Positions 1 to 9,745 of a DNA stretch of 15,795 nt are shown one piece after another (the first letter of the stretch is position 1; each line of letters begins with the position of its first letter). A program made the translations under genes and the position numbers. Source of the stretch: Gonium pectorale (taxonomy: Eukaryota; Chlorophyta; Chlorophyceae; Chlamydomonadales; Volvocaceae). Under the pieces are notes generated by a model that worked only from the letters and a program-made list of their open reading frames with translations, had not been told where the DNA came from and ran no database searches. The DNA lies in the NCBI GenBank assembly GCA_001584585.1, contig LSYV01000423.1, forward strand, positions 1-15,795. The letters are read 5' to 3'.

Positions 1-1
1 C

Positions 2-421
2 ACGGCGACTGTGATGGCACCTAGCTTGCACCAAACGTTGATGCGGTTCAGGCTAGGATGTTGGGAGACGGAGGTGAACCGACCCAATGGGCGAGCCCGG
101 GCTGAGCGAACGTGCAAGGCCTGTGGTGACGCCGCGGCCGTAGAGGATGAACTACATGTGTTCTGCGAATGCCCATGCTATGAGCAACTCCGCGACCAAT
201 TCGAGACTGCTTTGGGCTTTAGGCATCGTAACATGATTACTATTATGAAGGAGGCCCCGCCAGCTGCGGTAGGAGCCTACCTACAGGCTGTCTGGGATAC
301 CAGGCACGCTATTCTTCGGCGTCAGGCGCTGAAGCGGGGTAGAGATGAGGACCATAACCCGCTCCCCCATCCCAATATTCGCAATTCGTCCATGGCCCCC
401 CCGGCTTTGACGGACGTGTAA
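2..421 (+). CDS. Reverse-transcriptase polyprotein, C-terminal fragment (LINE ORF2-like)
   Basis: The frame is open from the window edge, so the true start lies to the left; the GTG at 11 and ATG at 14 are internal codons. The visible 139 residues include a segment RFRLGCWETEV, then a basic stretch, then CKACG, then EDELHVFCECPCY followed by EQLRDQF. A CxxC pair followed about ten residues later by H and further Cys, ending in 'ECPxY...LR', is the zinc-knuckle found after the RT domain in many plant and algal LINE-type elements. The catalytic RT and endonuclease domains would be upstream and cannot be seen. In a live element this region would help bind template RNA or target DNA; that is family knowledge, not shown here. 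The last 40 residues are Pro/Arg-rich and look unconstrained. I see no stop or frameshift in the visible part, but activity cannot be judged. Confidence 0.72.
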   Translation, partial: TATVMAPSLHQTLMRFRLGCWETEVNRPNGRARAERTCKACGDAAAVEDELHVFCECPCYEQLRDQFETALGFRHRNMITIMKEAPPAAVGAYLQAVWDTRHAILRRQALKRGRDEDHNPLPHPNIRNSSMAPPALTDV

Positions 422-428
422 CCTGTAA
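417..428 (+). terminator. Doubled TGTAA polyadenylation-type signal at LINE end
   Basis: TGTAA occurs at 417-421, overlapping the TAA stop codon, and again at 424-428. TGTAA is the usual poly(A) signal of volvocine algae, normally 10-20 bases before the cleavage site. Here it may instead simply be the terminal short repeat of the LINE. Confidence 0.4.
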
Positions 429-759
429 CCTGTATTGGTTGAAGGAAGCACGGGCTATCTCCCGGCGTCGTCGAGGGCTTTTCTCTTTGAACGGCCAAAC
501 CCGCTTTGCTTTGCGATACAGCTTTGCTGCCTACACTGGGGCACGATGGTGCCACCAAACACCACGGCAGCGAGTAAGCACCGGAAGCTGTGGCGCTTGG
601 GGGCGACCTCCCCGCACAATGCGATAATAGATAGCGGACCGACGGGAGAGGCATCCCAACGCCGTAGTTTGCGCCACGGGGCGCTTCGAGTGATGTCATG
701 TGGGCCCGCATGCCGATTGTGGCGGCAGCTACGCAGGCGGATGCGGTGCCAGGCAGGAT

Positions 760-803
760 GGGCGCACGCTTGCGGCTGGGCGCACGCTTGGGCGCACGCT
801 TGC
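760..803. repeat. Short tandem repeat, gggcgcacgcttg units
   Basis: Three copies of a 12-13 base unit, gggcgcacgcttg. The first two are separated by five bases and the last two abut. Confidence 0.7.
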
Positions 804-813
804 AACCCTGTAG

Positions 814-876
814 CTGTGGCGGTCGTGGTGGTTGTGGCGATTGTGGCAGTTGTACCGGTTGTGGCAGTTGTGGCGC
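814..876. repeat. Imperfect GTGGC(A/G)GTT-type minisatellite
   Basis: Repeated nine-base words such as tgtggcagt, tgtggcgat and tgtaccggt run for about 60 bases. The array accounts for Cys/Gly- or Val-rich chance frames here. Confidence 0.65.
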
Positions 877-933
877 TGTCTGGAGAAACCGGTTACTGAA
901 CCCGCCGAGGACACGGCCGAGGCACGGGTGTTG

Positions 934-980
934 GGCGGCGCTACGGGCGGCGCTACGGCCGGCGCTACGGCCGGCGCTGC
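934..980. repeat. 12-bp tandem repeat gctacggccggc
   Basis: About four copies of a 12-base unit (ggcgctacgg(g/c)c) in direct tandem, with one G/C difference between copies. Confidence 0.75.
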
Positions 981-1631
981 GCTTCCGCGCCCTAAGGAAG
1001 CGCACCGTGGAGTACTTCCAAGTTGTGTACCCGTGCGGGCTGTTGGCACCTGAAGCCGGGATCGCACGGGGATCGCCGGGCTGCGGCTGGTGCGTGCAGG
1101 ATCCGAGAAACAGAAAACATACACAGGGAAGCTTCATCTCTGTGCATATATACATACACCCGAATGTGAGGCGTTTCCAGTAGATGGGGCGCCTGGGTAC
1201 AAGGCACGGCGGGCGAAGTTGACGAGCAGACGGTCAAGGTCACTCCACCCAGTTGCCACCGTGAGTCACTCCCTCCCTCGACCGGTATACCCTCCGGGGT
1301 GGGCCATACGGCCATGGGATGCGGTTGAGCAGTGCAATCCGCATGGCGGCCTGCTCGGAAAATGGACCCAGTCAACTGTCTCCAAGTACCCCCAGAGTGA
1401 TCTGGGACTTAGCCTCGGCGCTTTTATGCCGCTCTAAGACAAGTTCTACATGGCCGTGTGGGGGCCGTGGGGCCGACGCGGCCGTGTGTGTGTGGGCCGT
1501 GATGGGCAGACGCGGGGCTCAGAACACTGCATTCATACGGAGCGCAGTAGGCGTGACGTTCCCGGCGCTGAGGTGGGGACGGCCACAATCGGGGCATATC
1601 AGGGGACGCTGGGGTTTGCAGTAAGGCAAAC

Positions 1632-1685
1632 TGCGCTCGTTCTTGTTGCAAGTAAGAGAAATCTGCAGAGAAAAACGGAGCCCGC
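1632..1685 (+). repeat. Dispersed 54-58 bp repeat, copy 1
   Basis: This segment begins tgcgctcgttc and ends cggagcccgc. It matches 4194-4251 in the same orientation. In the ungapped core, 1655-1685 against 4221-4251, 27 of 31 bases agree; the left half aligns with small gaps. On the minus strand the core is pyrimidine-rich and contains TTTCTCTGCAG, resembling a 3' splice site. Its nature is unknown. Confidence 0.6.
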
Positions 1686-2250
1686 CTCTGCGTAGTGCAG
1701 GCGCCGACGAGCTCCGACCCATGGGACGGTCCAGCAGCCCGCTTGATGGTCGTGGTGGATGGAGAGGGACGAGGGATGACGGTGTGAACTCGCTTAAACC
1801 CGTTTGGCAGTGTTTTACGTCGCGCATGGGGCACGGACGGCTTTGGGTGCGCGCCGCTGACAGCCAATGCGAGACGCACATAGGATCCCCATCCACTGCG
1901 CCCATCGAGGGGCATGTGCTGGGCCACCTAGGCACCCACGCGCACAGTTTTGGTTTGTTGCTTTGGAACCCTAGGCGTCGCAACAAGGTTCGAGCTCTAA
2001 GCTTCATTTCTCACTATTTTTTAAGCTCACTAGATGTATCCTGCGAGATCCGTAACCGCCGGGCAATGGAAGAACCTTGCCGGCGGCTTCAATGCCCCAA
2101 CTCCATGCTCGTATTTTATTCCAGTTTACGCGCTACGAGGGCACATGGCACTGTTGGCGCTGGTCGGCGCGAGATCAGCCTACCGAGGAAAAGCCCCAGA
2201 GCCCTAGGATACGACAGAATCGGCGCTCTCTAACTCTAGGGTCGCGAAGC

Positions 2251-2469
2251 CTCGAAGACGGGGGCCCAGAAAGAACATAAGACGGCCAGCGCATCTCTCT
2301 CACCGCTTGTCGCCACTTGCCGCCGTGCGGTCACTACAGCGTCTGCACCCCCGGCACCAAGGACCCAAGCCACACCCCACCACCACTCGAGCGCGCAGCC
2401 GGTCTTACCAGCCGCCCCTGTTGTAGCACTTTGTCCGCCAGATCCCCTCCAACCCTCGTCGTCGCAGCC
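2251..2469 (+). promoter_or_regulatory. Presumed 5' UTR and proximal promoter of the 351-residue gene
   Basis: This is the stretch before the chosen ATG at 2470. It is C- and A-rich, with CACC and CTCTCTCACC runs typical of algal 5' leaders. I see no TATA box at a credible distance and no transcription start can be fixed. The frame is open upstream of the ATG but has no other in-frame ATG, which supports 2470 as the start. Confidence 0.3.
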
Positions 2470-5400
2470 ATGACGGTCACGCAGCCTTCGCCGGTCGTGG
2501 ATGATGACACCGCCTTCCTCAAGCTCACCGCGACGGCGATGGGCACCGAGGCCCCTACGGTTCTCAACCGCGCTCTGGAGGGCATTCGCGCGGCCGACAG
2601 GTGCGAGCGGCCGCCGGCCGGCTGCGTGACTGTCGCGACGCGGCCCCCCCGGGCCGAAGCATGCTCTGGCCGGGTGCTGCGGGTGCGTTGGACGCGCTCC
2701 CCACCACGTGGCCATCCGCCCAGGCCGCACGCCTCCCTGCCGCTCCAGCGCTGCAAAACAGCAGCCAGCACGAGCCAAGATAGCGCGTCATCAGCTGGCC
2801 AAGATATTCCGGATCCCCAAGGCTCTGTGCGCGCAGTTTCGGACTCCTCGCTCCGTGGACGAGGTCTCTCTCCTCTCGCCATCGGCTGTCCCGGCGCACT
2901 GTCGGAAGCTGGGAGCCGCCACTTTGGGCCTTCTCCTCCCGGCTGTTGGATACCGGCCTTATATCTACACGATAGCCATGATGCACTGCTAATCGAAGCC
3001 TCGTCGTTGCGATAACATGCGCCGGCAAACCGGCCCCGGCCCAACCGCCCCGCAGGTACCACCGCTATCGCATGGGTGCCCGACGGGCGGTCGGCGCTGT
3101 GGGTCCTGGAGATGACATCGCCAAGTACTCCCGCGAGTACGGCATCGACCTGGGCCGCGGCGCCATCATTATGCTGCGGGAGGAGAAGGTGGGCCGGGAG
3201 GAAGGGGAAGGGGAAGGGGAAGGGGAGGCTACAGGCGAGGTGAGATTGGTTTGGGTTCGAGGGCGGCGGAGCCCGATCTGCTCGCGCGGTTTTGTCCACG
3301 ATGGGCATTCTTAGGAGCGTCAAGCGGGGGGTGGGGGGGTGGGGTCGTGAGTGGAGGAGCAGCACGCTGCAGATTGGGGTCTTGGTGCAGGGCTGGGCTG
3401 GGCCCTGTGACAGCTTGCTTGGGCACAGGGCAGGAAGGCGGCGGAGTCGCTTTCACGGAGCAGGTTAGAGGGTTTGTGGCAGGGTGCGTGTGGGGGTGGC
3501 CTACCTCTGTCCGCGCGACGCCACGGGAGGCAGCAGGAGGCAGGAGGGGTTTCACAACACAATGGCACCTCGTGCATGGGCCGCTCCCTTGCCTGCAATT
3601 CGTCCATGGGCCCCCCGGACCCCCGTGCGCTTCGTAACCTGCTCCGGCCACTCGTGCGATCGCCGCGAATGTCCCCACCAGTCAACAACGCCAGGCCCTC
3701 GGACTGTTTGCTCCCCCACCTGCCTCTGATTCCCTCTGATGGACCGTTGCGATCCATTGCCCACGTGCCCTCTCCCACAGCGCCCGGCTCCCTGCCGCTC
3801 GCGTCCCCTCTCCTTCGTACCTACAGCACTGTCGCCTTCTTCCTGTGCCGCCACCTTCTCCCTGTGCCGCACCCCCCCTACCTCCATAGGGCGAGGGCCG
3901 GGTTCCGTGCACCCACACGGTGGCCCCTTGGCCGATGGGGCACAGGCCATAACCGACCCCTTGCCGACTCCTTGCGGCCCCCTCCCCCTCGACCACTCGC
4001 CGCACCCCTCCGCCGCCCCTCTCCGCGTGCTCAACACGCCGTACAGGGCAAGCCCGTCATCCGGCTGGTGCACGTCATCCACTTCGCGGTGCCGCACATT
4101 ACCCCCGAGGAGCTCCGCGGCGAGGCGCCGCTGCCCAACATCACCCACATGGACTGGTGAGGCCCTTGCCGCAGGCCGCCGCCGCCACTTCTATGCGCTC
4201 TTTGATTGTGTATGTAAAAAAGAGAAACCTGCACAGAAAGATGGAGCCCGCTACGCATTGTTCGCATTGGACCAGGCGCCTTGGTCGTTGCGGTTTGCTG
4301 GGTAGGCCAAATAGCCGGGACGCGCGACTTGCGGGAAGTGACCCGTGGGTCAGGCGTGGTGTACGGAGTGCGCCAGCCACACCCGGCGTGTACCCCCCAG
4401 CTACACCTGCCGCCCATTTACGACCTATCGCGTAAACCCGCCCTCGCGCGTAACCGCCCAACCGACCAGGTACGACACCGACCGCCCGCCGGCCATCATG
4501 CGCAGCCTGGCCGCCCGCTCCCTGGGCCCCCTGCCCGACGACCTCGTCGACTCGCTGCTGCCCAAGCCCCTCTCCGCCGGCGGCGACGCGCTGGCGCTGG
4601 CCACTCACGCCTTCTCCGCCTGGCTGGGCGGCCTGCCGGTGGGCGAGGTGGTGGCGCCGCAGCGGCCCGACACGCCCGAGCAGCGCCCCGACTTCCGCCG
4701 CTCGGCCAGCGAGTCGCCGCTGACCGTGCTGCGTACGCTGTGGCGCAGCATGAGCAGCCTCGGCTCGGGCCGCAGCAGCCTGGCGGGCTCGCTGCGGGTT
4801 CGCGGCGAGGAGAGCGGTGGCGAGGAGGGCAGCGTGCAGGGCGGCGTGGAGGTGAGCTCGCTGTCCGCCGACGCCGGCGGCGGCGGCAGCCGGCGCAGCA
4901 CGGCCAGCATCAGCGGTGGCGTGGACGCGGGGGCTGGCGAGGCGGCGGCAGCGCGCCTTGCGGCGGCGTGGGCCGAGTTTGAGCGCCGCGTGGCCGCGCG
5001 CGAGCCGACCTACAACAACGAGCTGGAGCGGTGAGCGGTTGGGTGGTTGGGTGGTTGCGCGATGGTCGGTTCGGTTGCACCTGTCGTACGGATTGCTGCG
5101 TGGGACGAGGGTTTAAGCGGCCTGTGACATCGCGATCGTGGGGCCAGGGGTTCTTGTGCGGCGTATGGGCAGAGGGTCGACAGCGGGGTATATGGATATG
5201 ACCCGTGGGTCGGTGGGTGCTCGTTGGGCTCTTGCAAAGGCGAAGATAAGTGTTCTTCGGTACGATGTGTGCGTGATGTTCACGATGACATTCCTAATGC
5301 ATTTGCTTGCGCGAGCTGCGCGGCCCGTGTGCTCCCATGACCTTTGGCCGCGAAGACAAAACCCGCTGCCCCAACCGCCCATCCTGCCAACCGCCAACCG

Positions 5401-5526
5401 CACAGGGAGTGGTTCGAGCGCTACCTGCTGAACGAGCGCGGCTACGGCTCCATGACCAAGCGCCATGACGCCATCGAGTTCAACGCCGCGGGCGAGGACA
5501 TCACCATCCTGCTGGATGGCCATTAA
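2470..5526 (+). CDS. Five-exon gene for an unrecognised 351-residue protein
   Basis: Exons are 2470-2600, 3056-3188, 4047-4156, 4470-5030 and 5406-5526 (stop TAA at 5524). Introns run GTGCGA...GCAG, GTGGGC...ACAG, GTGAGG...CCAG and GTGAGC...ACAG, with phases 2, 0, 2 and 2; joined, they give one uninterrupted frame. The start sits in gcagccATGac. Residues 1-200 look globular: an N-terminal TAFLKLTATAMG segment, YHRYRMGARR (45-54), IAKYSREYGIDLGRGAIIML (65-84), VIRLVHVIHFAVPHITPEEL (92-111) and HMDWYDTD (122-129). Residues 200-285 are Ser/Gly/Glu-rich and probably disordered, with basic-Ser sites RRSAS (201-205) and RRST (266-269). A charged helix (AAAWAEFERRV, 289-299) leads into a conserved-looking C-terminus, EWFERYLLNERGYG (313-326), ending ILLDGH. 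There is no signal peptide, membrane segment or recognised catalytic motif. I do not recognise the family and assign no function. The gene is convergent with the kinase gene on the right. Exon structure is fairly sure and identity is unknown. Confidence 0.8.
3201..3227. repeat. Purine tract (GGGGAA)n in intron 2
   Basis: About four copies of gggaag / ggggaa lie twelve bases after the intron 2 donor. They can be read as Glu-Gly repeats, so a gene finder may wrongly extend exon 2 through them. Confidence 0.7.
3595..3641 (+). mobile_element. LINE-tail relic in intron 2
   Basis: The 24 bases at 3595-3618 (gcaattcgtccatggg...) match 381-404 in the LINE tail at 23 of 24 positions. After 15 unlike bases, gtaacctg at 3634-3641 matches the LINE end at 418-425, two bases out of register. 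Both blocks keep order and orientation, so this looks like the last ~45 bases of a related, heavily 5'-truncated LINE copy. Chance matching of the C-rich part cannot be excluded. Confidence 0.5.
4194..4251 (+). repeat. Dispersed 54-58 bp repeat, copy 2, in intron 3
   Basis: Matches 1632-1685 in the same orientation (27 of 31 bases in the core 4221-4251). It begins 37 bases after the intron 3 donor. It contains TGTAA at 4213-4217, absent from the other copy. Confidence 0.6.
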
Positions 5527-6039
5527 GTACCAGATACCACCCATCGCCGTACGCCGTACCGCCGTGTTCCTCAACCGACAACACTCGACGCTTCAGCAAG
5601 CTGGCTGAAATCCGCGGGGGCGACGCCGCGCGGAATGCACCGCAGGGTTCGCTGCAGGAACGAACGGTTCGGTGCCGTCGCCCTCTTTCTGGGTTTGCCA
5701 CCGTGGCATGGCATTACGTATTTGGTTGGGTGAGGGCGCCCCTTCGGCCCTGGCTTGGCCGCATTCCGAGCTGGATCAGCCAATCCTAAGCACTGAAGAA
5801 TTCCGTCCTTTCTTGTGTGTGGAGGCAATCGGCATTCGGGCAGTCCCAGTGGGGCTGTGTTGTGATAACCGAGGGACCGAAGATTTGCCCGTCGTTTGCT
5901 GATTGGACGGCCGGGCTCGCCCTGGACCGCGTGTTGGGTCCGTTCTCTGTGTCTGTGTGTGCGGGCATCTGGGGCCTCCCGTTCTGCTGGCGTTGTCCTG
6001 CCCATCATGCAGCGCGATTTTAAGGTACGCGGAGGGTGG

Positions 6040-6058
6040 CGCACCACCGCGTGGTGCG
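6040..6058. repeat. Perfect 8-bp hairpin
   Basis: Arms cgcaccac and gtggtgcg flank a three-base loop (cgc). Short, function unknown; it lies in the likely 3' UTR of the 351-residue gene. Confidence 0.5.
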
Positions 6059-6165
6059 ATGGCGGCGGCACGGTAGCGATGCTGCCACCTGGGTGTGGGC
6101 GGTGGGGTTGCACCAGGGAGCACTCGGCGGTCGGTCGCAAGTTGTGTCGCTGCTCTTTTTGGGGC

Positions 6166-6201
6166 GAGATTGGATTGCCGAGATTGGATTGCCGAGATTG
6201 G
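6166..6201. repeat. 14-bp tandem repeat gagattggattgcc
   Basis: Two complete exact copies and a partial third (gagattgg) lie head to tail. Confidence 0.8.
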
Positions 6202-6840
6202 GGCGACCTCCCATCTGACCGGGCCGACGGGGTTGGTTCCTTCTGCCGTGGGTTATGGTACTTCCCATGCGTGCCCACTACGACCAAACGCGCCAAATGC
6301 GCGGGCCAGGGCGCGTCGCGCGTGAACACGTGTGCTGTTGTCCAAACCTAATAATAGCTATGTTCCTAAGTAGTGAACTGCTGACTGCAGTAGTGGGTTG
6401 CTTGGCGACGCGGTTTTCGCGCACGACTAGTGCCAACGCAAGTCCGTGTTCACGAAGGCGCGTAGCGCGTGTACACATAAAAAGTATTGTATTTCTTGTT
6501 TGGTGCCGTAATTGATAAATTAGGGCACACCGACGAGTATTTGGACCGGAGGGCGCTGCACATTAACCCACCGAGGCTCATCCCACGGAGCGGTGGGCAG
6601 CGGCAGGTCGTTGCATCGAGGCTATGGTGCCGTTTCTTGTAGCTAGAAGCTGCGTTCCTGCAGGAGGGCTACTTGATAAGACGAGCTGGCAGCAGGACAT
6701 GTACTGGACGGATACTGAACACTGATTTCGTACACACAGGACCAGGTCGCCTTGTGTGGACGCAAAAGTTGTCATTGCGTGTCGGCAGCCCTGGATACCC
6801 TTGAGGTGCTGCACACGAGGCAAAACCGTCTCAAGAAAAC

Positions 6841-6845
6841 TGTAA
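6841..6845 (+). terminator. Candidate TGTAA polyadenylation signal for the 351-residue gene
   Basis: This is the first TGTAA on the plus strand after the stop codon at 5526. It would give a 3' UTR of about 1.3 kb, long but within the range seen in volvocine algae. No cDNA evidence is available, and a noncanonical signal closer to the stop is possible. Confidence 0.35.
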
Positions 6846-6969
6846 ACTTGTTGGGCGCATCCTCGCATGTGCGTTGGCTAACAAACAAGCCAGATTGCCG
6901 GATGGGTTCACTGGCACACACACATTATGAGCGGGCACATGGCGCAGGCACGCACAGCGCTGAAAGGTG

Positions 6970-6983
6970 ACGTACCGGTACGT
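6970..6983. repeat. 14-bp perfect palindrome in a CGTAC-rich cluster
   Basis: acgtaccggtacgt is its own reverse complement. It is followed by gccgtacgttaccgtacg, so CGTAC words occur four times within about 30 bases. Similar CGTAC/GGTACGG words recur near 8225-8275, 8575 and 15287. Confidence 0.6.
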
Positions 6984-9190
6984 TGCCGTACGTTACCGTA
7001 CGCCCCTGGGTGTGCCATCTACAGCCCGGCGGTAAGCGCGGTCCATGCGGCCCAGGCACCACGTACGGCACACGGCTTTGTGCACGGCAATCGATCGTTT
7101 CCATCATCCTGACCCGCCTCTCGACCTTTCCAACCAAGAAAACGGAAACATGGTACATTAGCCCCTCCGTGTGGGAGGGATGTAGCATGCAGGGGTGAGG
7201 TACGGCACCAACGAGCGGCTGCGTGGCAGGGCAATGGCAGCTTGGCAGGCGCGGGTTTGGCTGCGTGAGAGGGCACGGCGCAGAGCCGGGCCAGTGCGGC
7301 GATGGTGTTTGAATACAACCTCTGGTCGCGTTCCGACGCATGGCCGTGCGGGGCCGTGTGCGACGCAATGGATGGGGGGAGAAAGTAAGCCCTGGGTGGC
7401 TCGTCAGCCCACAGTAACCCAACCGGCGAGGGGAAGCCGTGGCGGTCACTGCCATATTGATCATTACCCCCCCCCCCTCAACACACAGAGCTCGTAAGTG
7501 TTTGTTAGACCTCCTGTTGGCGCACGCACGCTGACACGCATGTAAAACGCAGACGCAGCTCGCACGGGCCAGGGCACAAAGCTCAGGCTCCACCCACGCC
7601 GCCACACATATAGAACACACACAGAGTGACACAAATGACACGGACCAGGGCAAAGCTGATGGCCCATGTGCACGTGTGCAGCGCGTGTGTTACGGCAGCG
7701 TCGTGCGTGCCGGCAGCGGTTGTATGTATGCATGTGCACGCGCTTAGCTCGTACACGCCGTGCCATGTGCGCCCCACACCAAGCGGCCTGTCCCGCATCT
7801 ACTTGTGAAAGGGCCCATCGCGCGGACGTCGGGGCACAAGCTCTGAACGTTACAAGGCGCAGCGGGCCTGCAGCCGGCCGCGTTGTGTGTGCGTGTGTGC
7901 GAGGTGGCCGCCGCACGCCAGCCGACCGTCCCTGTGCTGTTGCCTGACGCTGAATGCCGCCGCTTGCCGAGCGCAGCTCCCCCCCACTCGCCCAATGCGG
8001 TGGCACATGCGGTGAGGCGGCAGCGGCAAGGCCGAGACTCGTGCAGCGCCGCCGGCGTGCAAGCTCTCTCTCTCTGCCCCTCCCCCTCTTTCCCCCCCGC
8101 TCCCCCCAATCATCACAACCACAACGCTCCCCGTGCGGCCCGCAGCAAAGTAATATGAAGCGCCAACTGCCGAAGGCCTCTGGTGCCCCCCCGTCGCCGC
8201 GTGCCCCAGCAACGGTAGGGTGTGTACGGGTCCGTACGTGCTGCGCCGTACATACAAACATACATACGTCGCTCCCGACCAACACCCACGCTTGGCACCT
8301 GCCCCAAACACGTACTTATGAGAGACGTGTCACACGGGCGGCGCCATGCTGCGCAGGTGGGCCCCCCTCCCCCTCCCCCTCCCCCGGGGAGGAGGCATCC
8401 TCCGCCCGCACCACCGCCGAGGGCCCCCAAAGCGGGCGCACAGCGCACCGTTCACCGACCGAGCGGGCAGAGTCATCACGAACCCATCAAGGGAAATGCT
8501 TCTTCAGCTTCAGGATACTTGAAAGAAAGTGCACGCGCGCAGACCGCGCAGAAAGGCCGTTCCATCAAAGTACAAGGTACGGTACAGTGCTTGCCGCCTG
8601 GTGAAGTGGAATTGTTGCGGAGCGGGACAGCCCGGAAGCGGTGGTACCCCAAACGGTCTGTTGTGCGAGCTTGGCGAACCGACACGCCGGGCCTCCACAG
8701 GCCAGGCCAGAGCCAACCCCAACATGCATTTTCTCGCGCAGGCCAGGAACCGGGGCCTACCCGCCAGACGCCGGGAGCGCGAATTGCGCGCCCAGAAAAC
8801 GGGGAGGGCACCATTGCGGGCATCACTGCAGATGGCAACGCTCCAGCAGGCCAATGCCAGGGGTGCAGGGAGGCGCGAACAGCCTCCCCTCAGCAGGCAG
8901 CACCAAACCTACATGAAAAAGCCCGATCTTTGCACATTTCATCCCCGACCCCGACGAGGTCAACGCGCACGCGCCCTTAAAAAAGGCCAGTCTACCGTAC
9001 TCGCTCGGGTCCGCCCTTGAAACGGCAGCCAAAGACGAGAGTCCCGCACCTGCACCGCGCAGCTCGGCACGATGCACGGGTGATGGTGATTCATTGGCTG
9101 CCCGAGCTTGACAGAGGCAACGGAGGCGGAGCAAGCAGGTGCCGCAGCGGGCCCATACCGTGCGTAGCTGGCCCCGAAAAAAGGAGATCC

Positions 9191-9217
9191 CATCATCATC
9201 GTCATCATCATCATCAT
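9191..9217. repeat. (CAT)n microsatellite
   Basis: Eight or nine CAT units with one CGT interruption. It generates poly-Ser or poly-Asp runs in chance frames. Confidence 0.85.
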
Positions 9218-9696
9218 TACGTAGCTTCCAACCACCTGCCCTCGCAACACCTTGCTTTGTCAACGCTTTGCAGGCAGCCGGTTTCTTGTGCGTTTTCTCA
9301 TTGCCCCGCAGTGCCGTACACAGCGCGGCAGCGTGTGCACGTGGGCCCTCGTGCGGTGCGGTGGTGTGCGCCATTCCCCGTTGCTTTTCGGTCCCCAGTC
9401 AGTCCCCAGCCCGCCCAAACCCTGAAAAAGAACATGACATGACGCCCAGGGGGGCCCATGGCCCATCCATCGCACACGCCAGGCGTCTCAGGTCTTCCGG
9501 CCCACCAGCTGCCGGGCGGTCCGACATAAAAGCACGCATGCGACCAAAAGTGCATGACCAAACGCCTGCATACGTGCACCAAGCAACCAACAAAGGCGCC
9601 CGCCGGCCAGCACGCCAACCTATTCTGGATGCCCGTGCGCGCGTGTACGGCGGTACGGCACGGATGCTGGTCGGGGTCCCTGAAAAAGGGCTCGTA

Positions 9697-9745
9697 ACAC
9701 ACACACACACACACACACAGCGCGGACACGAGCGGACACGAGCGA
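9697..9745. repeat. (AC)n microsatellite plus a 10-bp tandem
   Basis: AC is repeated eleven and a half times (9697-9719). A 10-base unit, cggacacgag, follows directly in two full copies and a degenerate third. Confidence 0.85.

Larger units (their letters stand above)
1..435 (+). mobile_element. 3' end of a LINE-type (non-LTR) retrotransposon, cut by the window edge
   Basis: The reading frame at bases 2-421 has the Cys/His signature found at the C-terminus of many non-LTR retrotransposon polyproteins, and it stops just before a tandem 7-mer, gtaacct gtaacct (418-431). A short simple repeat at the 3' terminus fits target-primed insertion, although no poly(A) tail is visible. The 3' boundary near 435 is my estimate, because no target-site duplication can be tested with the 5' end missing. 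A second partial match to this tail lies at 3595-3641. Confidence 0.6.
436..2250. other. Gene-free stretch between LINE tail and the 351-residue gene
   Basis: Several long open frames cross this stretch on both strands, but all are Arg/Pro/Cys-rich, overlap each other, and show no domain or credible splice structure. Such frames are expected by chance in GC-rich DNA. What can be supported are three short tandem repeats (760-803, 814-876, 934-980) and one copy of a dispersed repeat (1632-1685). It may contain older transposon debris or untranslated exons that cannot be recognised by eye. Confidence 0.5.

Noticed and set aside
322..1155. 277-codon open frame on the minus strand
   Set aside because: It overlaps the LINE coding end in antisense and consists largely of translated tandem repeats.
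2334..3365. 343-codon open frame on the minus strand
   Set aside because: It is antisense to exons 1 and 2 of the plus-strand gene and has no domain or splice support.
7850..7854. TGTAA on the minus strand as poly(A) signal of the kinase gene
   Set aside because: It is more than 3 kb beyond the tentative stop codon, too far to assign without transcript data.
8040..8160. Pyrimidine tract followed by CCCGCAG as a splice acceptor of an unseen gene
   Set aside because: The sequence after it does not read as a recognisable exon and no matching donor or neighbouring exon was found.
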